Below, piece by piece: positions 50,501 to 58,577 of a stretch of DNA of 64,000 bases. The DNA is taken from contig NZ_LZNS01000001.1 of the NCBI RefSeq assembly GCF_001984575.1, positions 2,545,233 through 2,609,232 of the forward strand, written 5' to 3'. The notes under the pieces are model-generated. The model was given only the letters and a program-made list of their open reading frames with translations, made no database searches and was not told the origin of the DNA. This DNA comes from Streptomyces sp. MP131-18. Its GTDB lineage: Bacteria; Actinomycetota; Actinomycetes; Streptomycetales; Streptomycetaceae. Numbering within the stretch: the first letter of the stretch is position 1; the number at the start of each line of letters is the position of its first letter. The position numbers and the translations under genes were made by a program.

Positions 50501-50788
50501 GTCCCGAAGCTCGGCCGCCGCCTTGCGGCTGAAGGTGAGGACGAGGATGCGCTCCGGGTCCGTGCCGCGCGCCACCCGGCGGGCCACGGCCGCCACGAGC
50601 GTGGTCGTCTTGCCGGTGCCCGGGCCGGCGAGCACGAGCAGCGGTCCGCCCGGGTGGTCAACCACGGCGCGCTGGCTTGCGTCCACAGCAACGGCGCGCG
50701 CGTCGGCGACCGGGGCGCGCACCAGTCGGTACGCTCCCGGGGCGGGTGGCGGCCGGTCAGTGGACGGGACGGAGAGACTCACGTGCAT
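47537..50788 (-). CDS. adnA: AdnA-type helicase-nuclease
   Basis: The 1083-residue protein combines a UvrD-like motor (Walker A LVLAGPGTGKTTTLVAAV, Walker B AVFVDEYQDTDPAQAALL, motif III FGDPDQSIYAFRGAD, MTAHRAKGLEW, FYVAATRARD) with a nuclease domain. The nuclease has catalytic AYVVDFKTGRTRP and Fe-S-type cysteines: an upstream Cys in NTCSLQWFLGRE and CGACTFRGACS near the C-terminus. The FeS-bearing nuclease and gene order (first of two) fit AdnA. ATG 50788 is plausible although only GAGA precedes it; GTG 50782 is an alternative. The frame stays open for a further 1 kb upstream, but that sequence matches other genes and shows no helicase homology. Confidence 0.92.
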   Translation of the reverse strand: MHVSLSVPSTDRPPPAPGAYRLVRAPVADARAVAVDASQRAVVDHPGGPLLVLAGPGTGKTTTLVAAVARRVARGTDPERILVLTFSRKAAAELRDRLTARLGTASPQATTFHSFAYAFVRAHQDRALFAEPVRLLTGPEQDLYLRELLAGHRDLERSGRGLDWPEELRACLTTRGFADELRAVLARSREIGLDPGTLAGFARRTGRRDWEAAAHFLAEYLDVTQAQGVLDYTELVRSAVELAREPGPAAAVRDRYDAVFVDEYQDTDPAQAALLRALAGDGRDLTVFGDPDQSIYAFRGADVGGILGFPDAFRTAGGAPAPVAVLATGRRSGAALLAATRLVAQRMPLTRLPAEAVRRHRALTAVREGGRVEAFVYPTPGAELDNIADLLRRAHLEDGLPWGEMAVLVRAGARSLPGVRRALTAAGVPLEVDGADLPLRQEPAVAPLLTALRAVAEPEAPQDPETAARLLTSPLGGLDAADLRRLGRALRNEERDAGIAAPASSEQLVARALAEPERLLTHDPAYAGGAQRLGLLLRKTRELLSGGGSAEEALWQLWDGTPWPQRLERAARRGGAAGRNADRDLDAVCALFDAAARAEERTGGRGALNFLAELEAHDIAADTLAARPVRREAVRLMTAHRAKGLEWSLVVVAGVQEGLWPDLRRRGSLLEADRIGRDGLAEPLGPGALLAEERRLFYVAATRARDRLVVTAVGGADDGDQPSRFLRELGVEPEDVGGRPRRPLSLAALVAELRATTVDPDASPALRRAAADRLADLAALRDDEGHALAPAAHPERWWGLREQTRSAAPLRDQDAPVALSGSALDQLVNTCSLQWFLGREVHAEAPATTAQGFGNVLHVLADEVASGSTPADLSVLMARLETVWDSLAFEAPWQSRTEQAEARAALERFLRWHVLQRDAGREPLATEQDFDVTLAAGEHRVRIRGVLDRVEHDAQGRAYVVDFKTGRTRPTRAEVERHPQLAVYQLALREGEAAADVAGAELVHLRQGAAARDGGDALPAVQRQEPLARTSDTAGGDWVGDLLAAAAGRVLDERFTPNTGRQCGACTFRGACSARPEGRHVVD

Positions 50789-50937
50789 CGCGCATTCTCG
50801 GGGACGTTGGAGGAGACGGTACGCCAGTCGGCTCCCGGGGCGCACCGATTCCCGCCCGTCCCCCGGACGGGCGGCGCGCCGCCGCCCCGGCGGCAGGCCG
50901 GCGGAAGCCGGCGCCCGTGAGCCGCCGCGGTGGGCGG

Positions 50938-51288
50938 TCAGTCCGTGACGGGGCCCTCCCACCTGGCGCGCCGCAGATCGACGCGCGGCGGCTCGCCCTG
51001 CGCGGCGGCGTCGCGCAGCGGGGTGCCCTCGGCCCGGTAGTGCGCAAGCGCGCGGTGCTCGTGGCCCGGCAGCAGCCGGCCGTCGGCGCGGATCACGCGC
51101 CACCACGGCACCGCTCCGCCCCACAGGGCCATGACGCGGCCCACTTGGCGGGGGCCGCCCTCGCCGAGCTGCGCCGCGATGTCCCCGTAGGTCATGACAC
51201 GCCCGGCGGGAATACGTTCGGTGGCGGCGAGGACGCGGTCGGCGTATTCCGGAATCCGGTGAGCAGGGGTGGAAGGAGAGCCGGCCAT
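50938..51288 (-). CDS. Alkyltransferase-like (ATL) protein of the MGMT family
   Basis: The 116-residue protein is the DNA-binding half of O6-alkylguanine transferases: ADRVLAATERIPAGRVMTYGDIAAQLGEGGPRQVGRVMALWGGAVPWWRVIRADGRLLPG. The usual active-site PCHRV is PWWRV, so the acceptor cysteine is missing and the protein should recognise but not repair alkylguanine, flagging lesions for nucleotide-excision repair. ATG 51288 is the family start; ATG 51297 is also in frame. It is divergent from a large membrane protein and lies just upstream of the adnA start region on the same strand. Confidence 0.88.
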   Translation of the reverse strand: MAGSPSTPAHRIPEYADRVLAATERIPAGRVMTYGDIAAQLGEGGPRQVGRVMALWGGAVPWWRVIRADGRLLPGHEHRALAHYRAEGTPLRDAAAQGEPPRVDLRRARWEGPVTD

Positions 51289-51413
51289 GGTGACCATCGT
51301 GCCGTATCTCACGGACGGCACTCCCGCGGCCGTCACTCGTGCCACTATCGTCCCAGCACGGGGGTGAGCTGGTTCGCAGTTCCAGCACGAGGAGAATCCC
51401 GGGGAAGCGACCA

Positions 51414-54104
51414 GTGATACGGGGCGAAGAAGAACGGGCACAGCGGCCGGGCGAACGGCCGGGTGAGCGGCACGAGGAGCCGGCGCCCGAGCCGCCGCTC
51501 GACGCGCTGCTGCGCGCCGACCCGACCCGTTCCGGCCAGCTGGAGGTCGACGAGCCGATCCTCGCGGCGCGCGTCCACCGGCCGGGGGACCTGCTGCGGG
51601 TCCTGCTGGGGCTGCTGGGCATCGGCCTCGTCCTCGCGCTCGCCACGTTCGCCATCGGCACCACCGAGGGCATCGAGCAGGACGTCGACAAGGGCGCGGA
51701 GCAGGCGCCCTCGCTGCTGATCAACTTCGCCGGTTTCGCGTCGAGCGTCGCCGTGCTCATCGTGCCCGTCGCGTTCGCGATCGAACGCCTGATGAAACGG
51801 GACGGCCTGCGCATCGCCGACGGCGTGCTGGCCGCGGTGCTCGCGCACGGCGTCACCCTCACGTTCAGCCTCTGGGTCGTGCGGGTCTCCCCCGAATCCG
51901 TGCAGAACGCGCTGACCAGGGACGCGCCCGGCGGCGGGCTGACGGAGCCGGTGCACGACTACCTCGCGCCGGTCATCGCCTACGCCACGGCCGTCGGGAT
52001 GACGCACCGGCCCAAGTGGCGGCTGGCCATGTGGTCGGTGCTGGTGCTGGACGCCACCGCCGTGCTGGTGGCCGGCTACACCACACCGTTCTCCATCATC
52101 GTGACCGTCCTCATCGGCTGGACCATCGCCTACGGCACGCTGTACGCGGTGGGTTCGCCCAATGTGCGGCCCACCGGGCAGCAACTCCTCGCCGGCCTGC
52201 GGAACGTCGGCTTCCGGCCGATCAGCGCGCTGCGCGCGGAGGCCCCGGGCGAACGGGACGGGCAGGAGCGCGGCGAGCAGGCCGAGGCGACGCGGCGCTA
52301 CCTCGTCACGCTGGAGTCCGGGCCCCCGCTGGACGTGACGGTGGTGGACCGGGCCCAGCAGGCGCAGGGCTTCTTCTACCGCATGTGGCGGCGGCTCGCG
52401 CTGCGCGGCATCACCCAGCGCCACAGCCTGCCCTCGCTGCGGCAGGCGCTGGAGCAGGAGGCGCTGCTGGCCTACGCGGCCATCGCCGCCGGGGCGAACG
52501 CGCCGAAGCTGATCGCGACCTCGGAGCTGGGGCCCGACGCGGTGATGCTCGTCTACGAGCACATCGGCGGCCGGGACCTGGACTCGCTGCCGGACGACGA
52601 GATCACCGACGAGCTGATGGAGCGCGCCTGGGGGCAGGTGACCGCGCTCCAGTCGCGGCGGATCGCGCACCGCAGGCTGGACGGCCGTTCGCTGCTGGTG
52701 GACCGGGAGGGCACGGTCTACCTGACGCACCTGCGCGGCGGCGAGATCGCGGCGGGCGACCTGCTGCTGCGCATGGACGTGGCCCAGCTGCTGATCACGT
52801 TCGGCCTGCGGGTCGGCGCGGAACGGGCGGTGGCCGCCGCGGTGGCCGTGCTCGGCCCGGACGCGGTGGCGGACAGCCTGCCGCTGCTCCAGCCGATCGC
52901 GCTCAGCCGCACCACGCGCGCCGCGCTGCGCCAGCTGGCCAGGGAGCGGGCGCAGCGGGAGCGGCAGGCGGTGCTCGACGCCACCCGCACCTACCGCGAG
53001 GCGCGCGGCGGCCTGCCGGACGACGCCGACCGCAAGGCGGTGAAGGCGGCCAAGCAGGCCGAGAAGCAGGTGATGGACGCGGCGCTGGAGAACGCGCGGG
53101 AGGAGGACCTGCTGTCGCTGATCCGCCAGCAGGTGCTGCTGATCCGGCCGCAGGCGCCGATAGAGCCGGCCCGCATCGAACGGATCAGGCCGCGCACCCT
53201 CATCAGCATCATCGCGGCGGTGTTCGCGGCCTACTTCCTGATCTCGCAGCTGATCAACCCGGAGTTCCAGCGGGTCTGGGAGAACGCCAACTGGGGCTGG
53301 GTGCTGGTCGCGGCGGGCTTCTCCGCACTGACGTACTTCGCCGCGGCGCTGAGCCTGCTCGGCTTCGTGCCGGAGAAGGTCTCCTACCGCAGAACCGTGC
53401 TGGCGCAGGTCGCGGGCTCGTTCGTGAAGCTGGTCGCGCCGGCCGCGATCGGCGGCGCCGCGCTGAACGCCCGCTTCCTGCAACGGCAGGGCCTGCGGCC
53501 GGGCCACGCGGTCGCGAGCGTCGGCGCCGCGCAGCTGTTCGGGCTCGCCAGCCACGTCGTGCTGCTGCTGGCGTTCGGCTACCTGACCGGCACCGAGCAC
53601 GCGCCGCCGCTCTCGCCGTCCCGCACGGTGATCGCCGGGCTGCTGACGGTCGCGGTCGCCATCCTGGTCGTCACGGCCGTGCCGCGGCTGCGCAAGACCA
53701 TCTCGGAGCGGGTCCGGAGCCTGTTCGCCGGGGTGCTGCCGCGGATGCTGGACGTGGTGCAGCGGCCGAAGAAGCTGCTCAGCGGCATCGGCGGGATGAT
53801 GCTGATGTCGCTGGCGTTCGTGCTGTGCCTGGACGCGTCGCTGCGGGCGTTCGGCGAGGAGCTGAGCCTGCCCGTCATCGCCGTGGTGTATCTCGCGGGG
53901 AACGCGCTGGGCTCCGCGGCCCCGACACCGGGCGGCGTCGGCGCGATCGAGTTCACGCTGACGGGCCTGCTGGTGAGCGCGTTCAACGTACCGTCGGACG
54001 CGGCGCTCGGGGCGGTGCTGCTGTTCCGGCTGATGACCTTCTGGCTCCCGGTACTGCCGGGCTGGATGGCGTTCACACAACTGACCCGCAAGGAAGCGAT
54101 CTAG
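51414..54104 (+). CDS. Large LPG-synthase/flippase-type membrane protein with kinase-like middle domain
   Basis: The 896-residue protein starts GTG 51414 (CGGGGAAGCGACCA upstream). An acidic N-terminus leads to about six membrane segments (LLRVLLGLLGIGLVLALATFAIG, then SSVAVLIVPVAFAIERL, and so on). The middle 280 residues are soluble and look like a degenerate kinase: VMLVYEHIGGRDLDSL and HRRLDGRSLLVDREGTVYLTHLRGG, where the DFG-like and HRD-like parts are altered. The last 330 residues contain eight segments typical of UPF0104/LPG-synthase transmembrane proteins (SYRRTVLAQVAGSFVKLVAPAAIGGAALNARFLQRQG). Such domains flip or bind lipids. The combination resembles conserved actinobacterial proteins of unknown role. 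Confidence 0.85.
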   Translation: MIRGEEERAQRPGERPGERHEEPAPEPPLDALLRADPTRSGQLEVDEPILAARVHRPGDLLRVLLGLLGIGLVLALATFAIGTTEGIEQDVDKGAEQAPSLLINFAGFASSVAVLIVPVAFAIERLMKRDGLRIADGVLAAVLAHGVTLTFSLWVVRVSPESVQNALTRDAPGGGLTEPVHDYLAPVIAYATAVGMTHRPKWRLAMWSVLVLDATAVLVAGYTTPFSIIVTVLIGWTIAYGTLYAVGSPNVRPTGQQLLAGLRNVGFRPISALRAEAPGERDGQERGEQAEATRRYLVTLESGPPLDVTVVDRAQQAQGFFYRMWRRLALRGITQRHSLPSLRQALEQEALLAYAAIAAGANAPKLIATSELGPDAVMLVYEHIGGRDLDSLPDDEITDELMERAWGQVTALQSRRIAHRRLDGRSLLVDREGTVYLTHLRGGEIAAGDLLLRMDVAQLLITFGLRVGAERAVAAAVAVLGPDAVADSLPLLQPIALSRTTRAALRQLARERAQRERQAVLDATRTYREARGGLPDDADRKAVKAAKQAEKQVMDAALENAREEDLLSLIRQQVLLIRPQAPIEPARIERIRPRTLISIIAAVFAAYFLISQLINPEFQRVWENANWGWVLVAAGFSALTYFAAALSLLGFVPEKVSYRRTVLAQVAGSFVKLVAPAAIGGAALNARFLQRQGLRPGHAVASVGAAQLFGLASHVVLLLAFGYLTGTEHAPPLSPSRTVIAGLLTVAVAILVVTAVPRLRKTISERVRSLFAGVLPRMLDVVQRPKKLLSGIGGMMLMSLAFVLCLDASLRAFGEELSLPVIAVVYLAGNALGSAAPTPGGVGAIEFTLTGLLVSAFNVPSDAALGAVLLFRLMTFWLPVLPGWMAFTQLTRKEAI

Positions 54105-54250
54105 ATGTATTGACCCGGTCGTTCGCGGCGCGTGCCGGGATTTGCGCTTTCCGCAACAAACTTTGCCCAGCTTGCCGATACGGGCGCACCTTGGCGTCGG
54201 ACCGGTGACCGCCGGTGACCGGAACCGACGGGACGAGAGGACTGAGCGCC

Positions 54251-54856
54251 ATGGATGTCCAACGCTGGGACGACATGTACCGCAGCCGCGACCAGGTATT
54301 CAGCGGCAACCCCAACGGAGTGCTCGTCGCCGAGACCGACGACCTGCCGCCGGGGCGAGCGCTCGACGTCGGATGCGGCGAAGGCGCCGACGCGCGCTGG
54401 CTGGCCCGGCGTGGCTGGCAGGTCACCGCGGTCGACGTCTCCGAGGTCGCCCTGCAACGCGCCGCCGCCACGGCCACCGCCGGCATCGAGGAACGGGTGA
54501 CGTGGATGCGGGCCGACCTCTCCGCCACGCCGCCCCCGGCGGGCGCCTTCGACCTGGTGTCCAGCCAGTACTTCCCGCTCCGCCGCCGGCCGGACCACGC
54601 GGCGCTGCGCGGCCTGCTGGCTGCGGTCGCCCCCGGCGGCACGCTGCTCTTCGCCACCCACTCCCTCGCGGACCTGGCCCAGCACCAGGAGGAGGGCTTC
54701 GACCCAGCCGACTACTACCAGCCGGACGACATCGCCCCACTCCTCGGCCCCGCCTGGCAGGTCCTGATCAACGAGAGCCGCCCCCGCACCGCCCAGACCC
54801 CCGCCGGCACACACCACACCCGCGACACCGTCCTGCGAGCACGACGCCTGCCGTGA
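54251..54856 (+). CDS. Class I SAM-dependent methyltransferase
   Basis: The 201-residue protein begins ATG 54251, giving MDVQRWDDMYRSRDQVFSGNPNGVL, a conserved N-terminus of tellurite-resistance-like/thiopurine-type methyltransferases. Motif I GRALDVGCGEGADARWLARRGWQVTAVDVSEVAL binds SAM. The motif IV region FDLVSSQYFPL and a later VAPGGTLLFATHS strand complete the fold. The substrate is not determined. It lies between the membrane protein and a molybdate-type regulator with no operon partner apparent. Confidence 0.88.
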   Translation: MDVQRWDDMYRSRDQVFSGNPNGVLVAETDDLPPGRALDVGCGEGADARWLARRGWQVTAVDVSEVALQRAAATATAGIEERVTWMRADLSATPPPAGAFDLVSSQYFPLRRRPDHAALRGLLAAVAPGGTLLFATHSLADLAQHQEEGFDPADYYQPDDIAPLLGPAWQVLINESRPRTAQTPAGTHHTRDTVLRARRLP

Positions 54857-54938
54857 ACGCCGGGCGCGCTCGCGCCTACGAGCCGGAAGAGGCGATCTGC
54901 CTTGCTCCTGCGGGCTCGGCGGCCGTAGTGTCCCGCAC

Positions 54939-55343
54939 ATGCAGGAGTACAGCATCGGCCGGGCGGCCCGGCTGCTCGGCGTGAGCGCCGACACCGTACG
55001 CCGGTGGGCGGACGCCGGGCGGCTGCCCACGCGGCGGGACGAGGCCGGCAAGCGGCAGATCGGCGGCGCCGACCTCGCGGCGTTCGCCGTGGCGCTCGCC
55101 GCCGGGGCGGCGCCGGGCACGGGCGAGCAGGGCGAGCCGTACACCAGCGCCCGCAACGCCTTCCCCGGCATCATCACGGCCGTGCGGCTCGGCGACGTCG
55201 CCGCGCAGGTGGAGATCCAGGCCGGCCCGCACCGCCTGGTGTCGCTGCTGACCCGGGAGGCCGTGGAGGAACTCGGCCTCGCCGTCGGCATGGAGGCCGT
55301 GGCGCGGGTGAAGGCCACCAGCGTCCACGTCGACCTGGCATGA
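54939..55343 (+). CDS. MerR-like HTH / TOBE molybdate-responsive protein
   Basis: The 134-residue protein joins an N-terminal MerR-like helix-turn-helix (EYSIGRAARLLGVSADTVRRWADAGRLPTRRDEAGKRQI, 3-42) to a C-terminal TOBE/Mop domain (SARNAFPGIITAVRLGDVAAQVEIQAGPHRLVSLLTREAVEELGLAVGMEAVARVKATSVHV). It would bind molybdate or tungstate and act on the mod locus. Its TGA overlaps the start of the permease gene as ATGA, so translation is coupled. In most Streptomyces a ModA gene follows; here it does not. Confidence 0.9.
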   Translation: MQEYSIGRAARLLGVSADTVRRWADAGRLPTRRDEAGKRQIGGADLAAFAVALAAGAAPGTGEQGEPYTSARNAFPGIITAVRLGDVAAQVEIQAGPHRLVSLLTREAVEELGLAVGMEAVARVKATSVHVDLA

Positions 55344-56152
55344 CCGGCCGCGGCGCCCGGTCGGGCCGCCCACCGCTCGTCCTGGTCCTGCCTGCCGCGG
55401 GAGGCGTCGCGTTCCTCGCCGTTCCGCTGCTCGGGATCGTCGCCGACGCGCCCTGGTCGGACCTGGGCGCGCGGCTCACCTCGCCCGCGGTCACCGAGGC
55501 GCTGCGGCTGTCGCTGACGGTCTCGGGGTGGGCCCTGCTGGTCTCGCTCGTCCTCGGCGTGCCGCTGGCCTGGCTGCTGGCGCGCACCGACTTCCGCGGC
55601 CGGACGCTCGTGCGCAGCCTGGTGATCCTGCCCATGGTGCTGCCGCCCACCGTCGCGGGCGTGGCCCTCTTCCAGGGGTTCGGCCGCCGCGGCCTGCTCG
55701 GCGGGCCCCTCGAATCGGTGGGCATCACGTGGCCGTTCACCACCGCGGGCGCGGTCGTCGCGGCCGTCTTCGTGTCGATGCCCTTCCTCGTCGTCAGCCT
55801 GGAGGGCGCGCTGACCGGCCTCGACCCGCACTTCGAGGAGGCCGCCGCCACGATGGGCGCCGGGCCGCTGCGCACCCTGCACCTGGTCACGCTGCCGATG
55901 GTGGGGCCGGCCCTGGCCGCGGGCGCCGCGCTGACCTGGGCGCGGGCGCTCGGCGAGTTCGGCGCGACCATCACGTTCGCGGGCAACCTGCCCGGGGTCA
56001 CCCAGACGCTGCCGCTGAAGGTCTACCTGCTGCTCCAGGAGGACCCGGCGGGCGCCACCACCGTGTCACTGCTGCTGCTCGCCATCGCCGCCGCGGTGCT
56101 GATCGCGCTGCGCGGCCGGTGGCTCAGGCCGGGGCACACGTCACCCGGATGA
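55340..56152 (+). CDS. modB: Molybdate ABC transporter permease
   Basis: The 270-residue permease has six membrane segments and the ABC permease loop EEAAATMGAGPLRTLHLVTLPMVGPALAAGAALTWARALGEFGATITFAGNLPG, where EAA---G and the molybdate-type GEFGATITFAGN are intact. The start ATG 55340 overlaps the regulator stop. No ATPase (ModC) or binding protein (ModA) gene is adjacent on either side, so the transporter needs partners from elsewhere or is vestigial. The sequence itself shows no damage. Confidence 0.93.
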   Translation: MTGRGARSGRPPLVLVLPAAGGVAFLAVPLLGIVADAPWSDLGARLTSPAVTEALRLSLTVSGWALLVSLVLGVPLAWLLARTDFRGRTLVRSLVILPMVLPPTVAGVALFQGFGRRGLLGGPLESVGITWPFTTAGAVVAAVFVSMPFLVVSLEGALTGLDPHFEEAAATMGAGPLRTLHLVTLPMVGPALAAGAALTWARALGEFGATITFAGNLPGVTQTLPLKVYLLLQEDPAGATTVSLLLLAIAAAVLIALRGRWLRPGHTSPG

Positions 56153-56228
56153 CCCCGCCGGGGGTGCGGCGCTCCGCCGGACGGGCCCACGATGAGCCTG
56201 TCGGAGCGACCGATGGGAGCCCCCGCAC

Positions 56229-57902
56229 ATGACCCGAGCCAGGCGCCGGTCCGCCCGCACGGCGGCCCCCACCGCGTCCCGTTCCCGCGCCCTGGCCGCC
56301 GCGCTGCTCGCCGCGGCCCTGGTCGCCACCGGCTGCGCGGCCACGCCGGGGGGTGCCGGGGAGACCGCGCGGCGCACGGCTGCCGCGGCGGTGAGCGACG
56401 CGCGGGACACGGACGACCTGCCGGACGCGCTCACCGGGCAGGCCCTCGACTGGGCGGCCTGCGCCGAGCCGGAACCGGCCCAGGGCGACGACCAGATGTC
56501 CCCCAGCCCGCTACCGGACGGCGCCGAGTGGGAGTGCGCCACGATGACCGCGCCGCTCGACTACGCCGATCCGGAAGGCGAGACCCTCGGCATCGCCCTG
56601 ATCCGGGCCAGGACGCAGGCCCGCGACGACGACCGCGTCGGCTCGCTGATCTTCAACTTCGGCGGTCCCGGCGGCTCCGGCGTCGTCACGCTCCCCGCGT
56701 TCGGGCAGGACTACGCGGACCTGCACAAGCGGTTCGACCTCGTCAGCTTCGACCCGCGCGGGGTCGGCGAGTCCGAGGGCGTGTCCTGCCTCGACTCCGC
56801 AGGGCTCGACGCCTACTTCGCGGCCGACCCGGTGCCCGACGACGCGGGCCAGCGGCGGCAGCTGAACGAACGGCTCAAGGAGTTCGCCGACGGCTGCGAG
56901 GAGGCGGCGGGCGACCTGCTCCCGCACCTCACCACCACGGCGACCGCGCGCGACCTCGACCTGATGCGGCACGTGCTCGGCGACGACAGGCTGTACTACT
57001 TCGGCATCTCCTACGGCACCGAACTGGGCGGCGTCTACGCGCACCTCTTCCCGCGGCGCGTGGGCCGCGCCGTCTTCGACGCCGTCGTCGACCCGTCGGG
57101 CACCACGAGGGACGGCGCCACCGGCCAGACCGAGGGCTTCCAACTGGCCCTCGGCAACTACCTGGACCACTGCACCGAGGGCGAGGACTGCCCGCTGGGC
57201 GAGGACCGCGACGAGGCGGAGGACCGCCTGGCCCGCCTCCTCGACCGGCTGGCGGAACGCCCGCTGCGCACCCAGGACCCCGACGGGCGCCGGCTGACCC
57301 AGTCGCTGGCCTGGGGCGGGGTCGCCCAGGCGCTGTACTCGGAAGACTTCTGGCCGTACCTCAGCCAGGGCCTCGACGACGCCCTGGACCGGGAGCACCC
57401 GGACGGCACCGTGCTGCTCGCCCTCGGCGACTCGATGAACGGCCGCAACCCGGACGGCACGTACAGCACGCTCCAGTCCTCGCTCACCGCGATCAGCTGC
57501 GCCGACTCCAGCGAACGGTATTCCGTGCGAGATGTGCGAGAGGTGCTCGGCGAATTCGAGGACGCCTCGGAGATCTTCGGCCCGCCGATGGCCTGGGGCC
57601 TGCTGACCTGCGCGCACTGGCCCGTCGACGGCCGGCGGAAGCACCCGGACGTGGCAGCCGAGGGCGCGGGGCCGATCCTCCTCGTCGGCACCACCGGCGA
57701 CCCGGCCACGCCGTACGAGGGAACGCGCAACATGAAGGAGGCGCTCGGCGACGGCGTGGGGGTGGAGCTGACCTACGAGGGCGAGGGGCACGGCGCCTAC
57801 AACAGCGGGAACGAGTGCGTCCGTTCGGCCGTCGACGGCTATCTGCTGCGGGGCGATGTGCCCGATGATGGGACGACGTGCGGCGGAGATCGTTCGGGGT
57901 AG
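56229..57902 (+). CDS. Secreted lipoprotein alpha/beta-hydrolase (tripeptidyl-aminopeptidase type)
   Basis: The 557-residue protein has an N-terminal signal RALAAALLAAALVATGC with a lipobox ending at Cys 36. The mature enzyme belongs to the Streptomyces SlpD/SlpE-like tripeptidyl aminopeptidases: oxyanion motif IFNFGGPGGSGV, DPRGVGES, nucleophile elbow YYFGISYGTELGG (catalytic Ser), LLVGTTGDPATPY (Asp) and YEGEGHGAYNSGNECV (His). It would release tripeptides from secreted proteins at the membrane surface. A related gene lies at the right end of the window. It is 76 bp past modB, so it has its own promoter. Confidence 0.9.
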   Translation: MTRARRRSARTAAPTASRSRALAAALLAAALVATGCAATPGGAGETARRTAAAAVSDARDTDDLPDALTGQALDWAACAEPEPAQGDDQMSPSPLPDGAEWECATMTAPLDYADPEGETLGIALIRARTQARDDDRVGSLIFNFGGPGGSGVVTLPAFGQDYADLHKRFDLVSFDPRGVGESEGVSCLDSAGLDAYFAADPVPDDAGQRRQLNERLKEFADGCEEAAGDLLPHLTTTATARDLDLMRHVLGDDRLYYFGISYGTELGGVYAHLFPRRVGRAVFDAVVDPSGTTRDGATGQTEGFQLALGNYLDHCTEGEDCPLGEDRDEAEDRLARLLDRLAERPLRTQDPDGRRLTQSLAWGGVAQALYSEDFWPYLSQGLDDALDREHPDGTVLLALGDSMNGRNPDGTYSTLQSSLTAISCADSSERYSVRDVREVLGEFEDASEIFGPPMAWGLLTCAHWPVDGRRKHPDVAAEGAGPILLVGTTGDPATPYEGTRNMKEALGDGVGVELTYEGEGHGAYNSGNECVRSAVDGYLLRGDVPDDGTTCGGDRSG

Positions 57903-57911
57903 GTACACCGC

Positions 57912-58577
57912 ATGTCCGAAAGCCACCTGTGGACCGAGGTCGACGACTACTTCTCGGGCCTGCTCATCCCGGCAGACCCCGCGCTGGAGGCCGCCCTCGC
58001 GGCGAGTGACTCCGCCGGCCTGCCGGCCATCAACGTGACGCCGGGCCAGGGCAAGCTGCTGCACCTGCTGGCCCGCATCCACGGCGCCCGCACCATTCTG
58101 GAGATCGGCACCCTCGGCGGCTACAGCGCCATCTGGCTGGCCCGCGCGCTGCCGCCCGGCGGGCGGCTGATCACGCTGGAGGCCGAGCAGCTGCACGCGG
58201 AGGTCGCCCGGGTGAACGTCGCACGCGCCGGGCTCGCCGACGTCGTGGACATCCGGGTCGGCCGCGCCCTCGACACGCTGCCCGCGCTGACCGCGGAGGG
58301 CCCGTTCGACCTGATCTTCGTGGACGCCGACAAGCCGAGCAACCCGGACTATCTGGCCTGGGCGGTGGAGCTGTCCCGTCCCGGCAGCGTGCTCGTCTTC
58401 GACAATGTGGTGCGCGCCGGGAACGTCGTCCACGCGGACAGCGCCGACCCGAGCGTCCGCGGCACCCGGCGCTTCACCGAGCTGCTCGCCGCGGACCCCC
58501 GGCTGACCGCCACCGCGATCCAGACCGTCGGCAGCAAGGGCTACGACGGGTTCACCCTCGCGCTGGTCGACCCCTGA
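57912..58577 (+). CDS. O-methyltransferase (caffeoyl-CoA type)
   Basis: The 221-residue protein starts ATG 57912, 9 bp after the peptidase stop. It has the cation-dependent O-methyltransferase pattern: ILEIGTLGGYSAIWLARALPPGGRLITLE (motif I with SAM glycine loop), FDLIFVDADKPSNPDYLAWA (metal Asp) and SVLVFDNVVRAGNVV (DN metal pair). It probably methylates a catechol-like substrate. Its last 37 bases overlap the end of the convergent PPOX gene. Whether it belongs with the peptidase functionally is unclear. Confidence 0.9.
   Translation: MSESHLWTEVDDYFSGLLIPADPALEAALAASDSAGLPAINVTPGQGKLLHLLARIHGARTILEIGTLGGYSAIWLARALPPGGRLITLEAEQLHAEVARVNVARAGLADVVDIRVGRALDTLPALTAEGPFDLIFVDADKPSNPDYLAWAVELSRPGSVLVFDNVVRAGNVVHADSADPSVRGTRRFTELLAADPRLTATAIQTVGSKGYDGFTLALVDP

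Noticed and set aside
50789..51862. N-terminal extension of AdnA
   Set aside because: The frame stays open another 1 kb, but this stretch lies opposite or in another phase of the ATL gene and the membrane protein, and adds no helicase motif. The start at 50788 matches the expected length.
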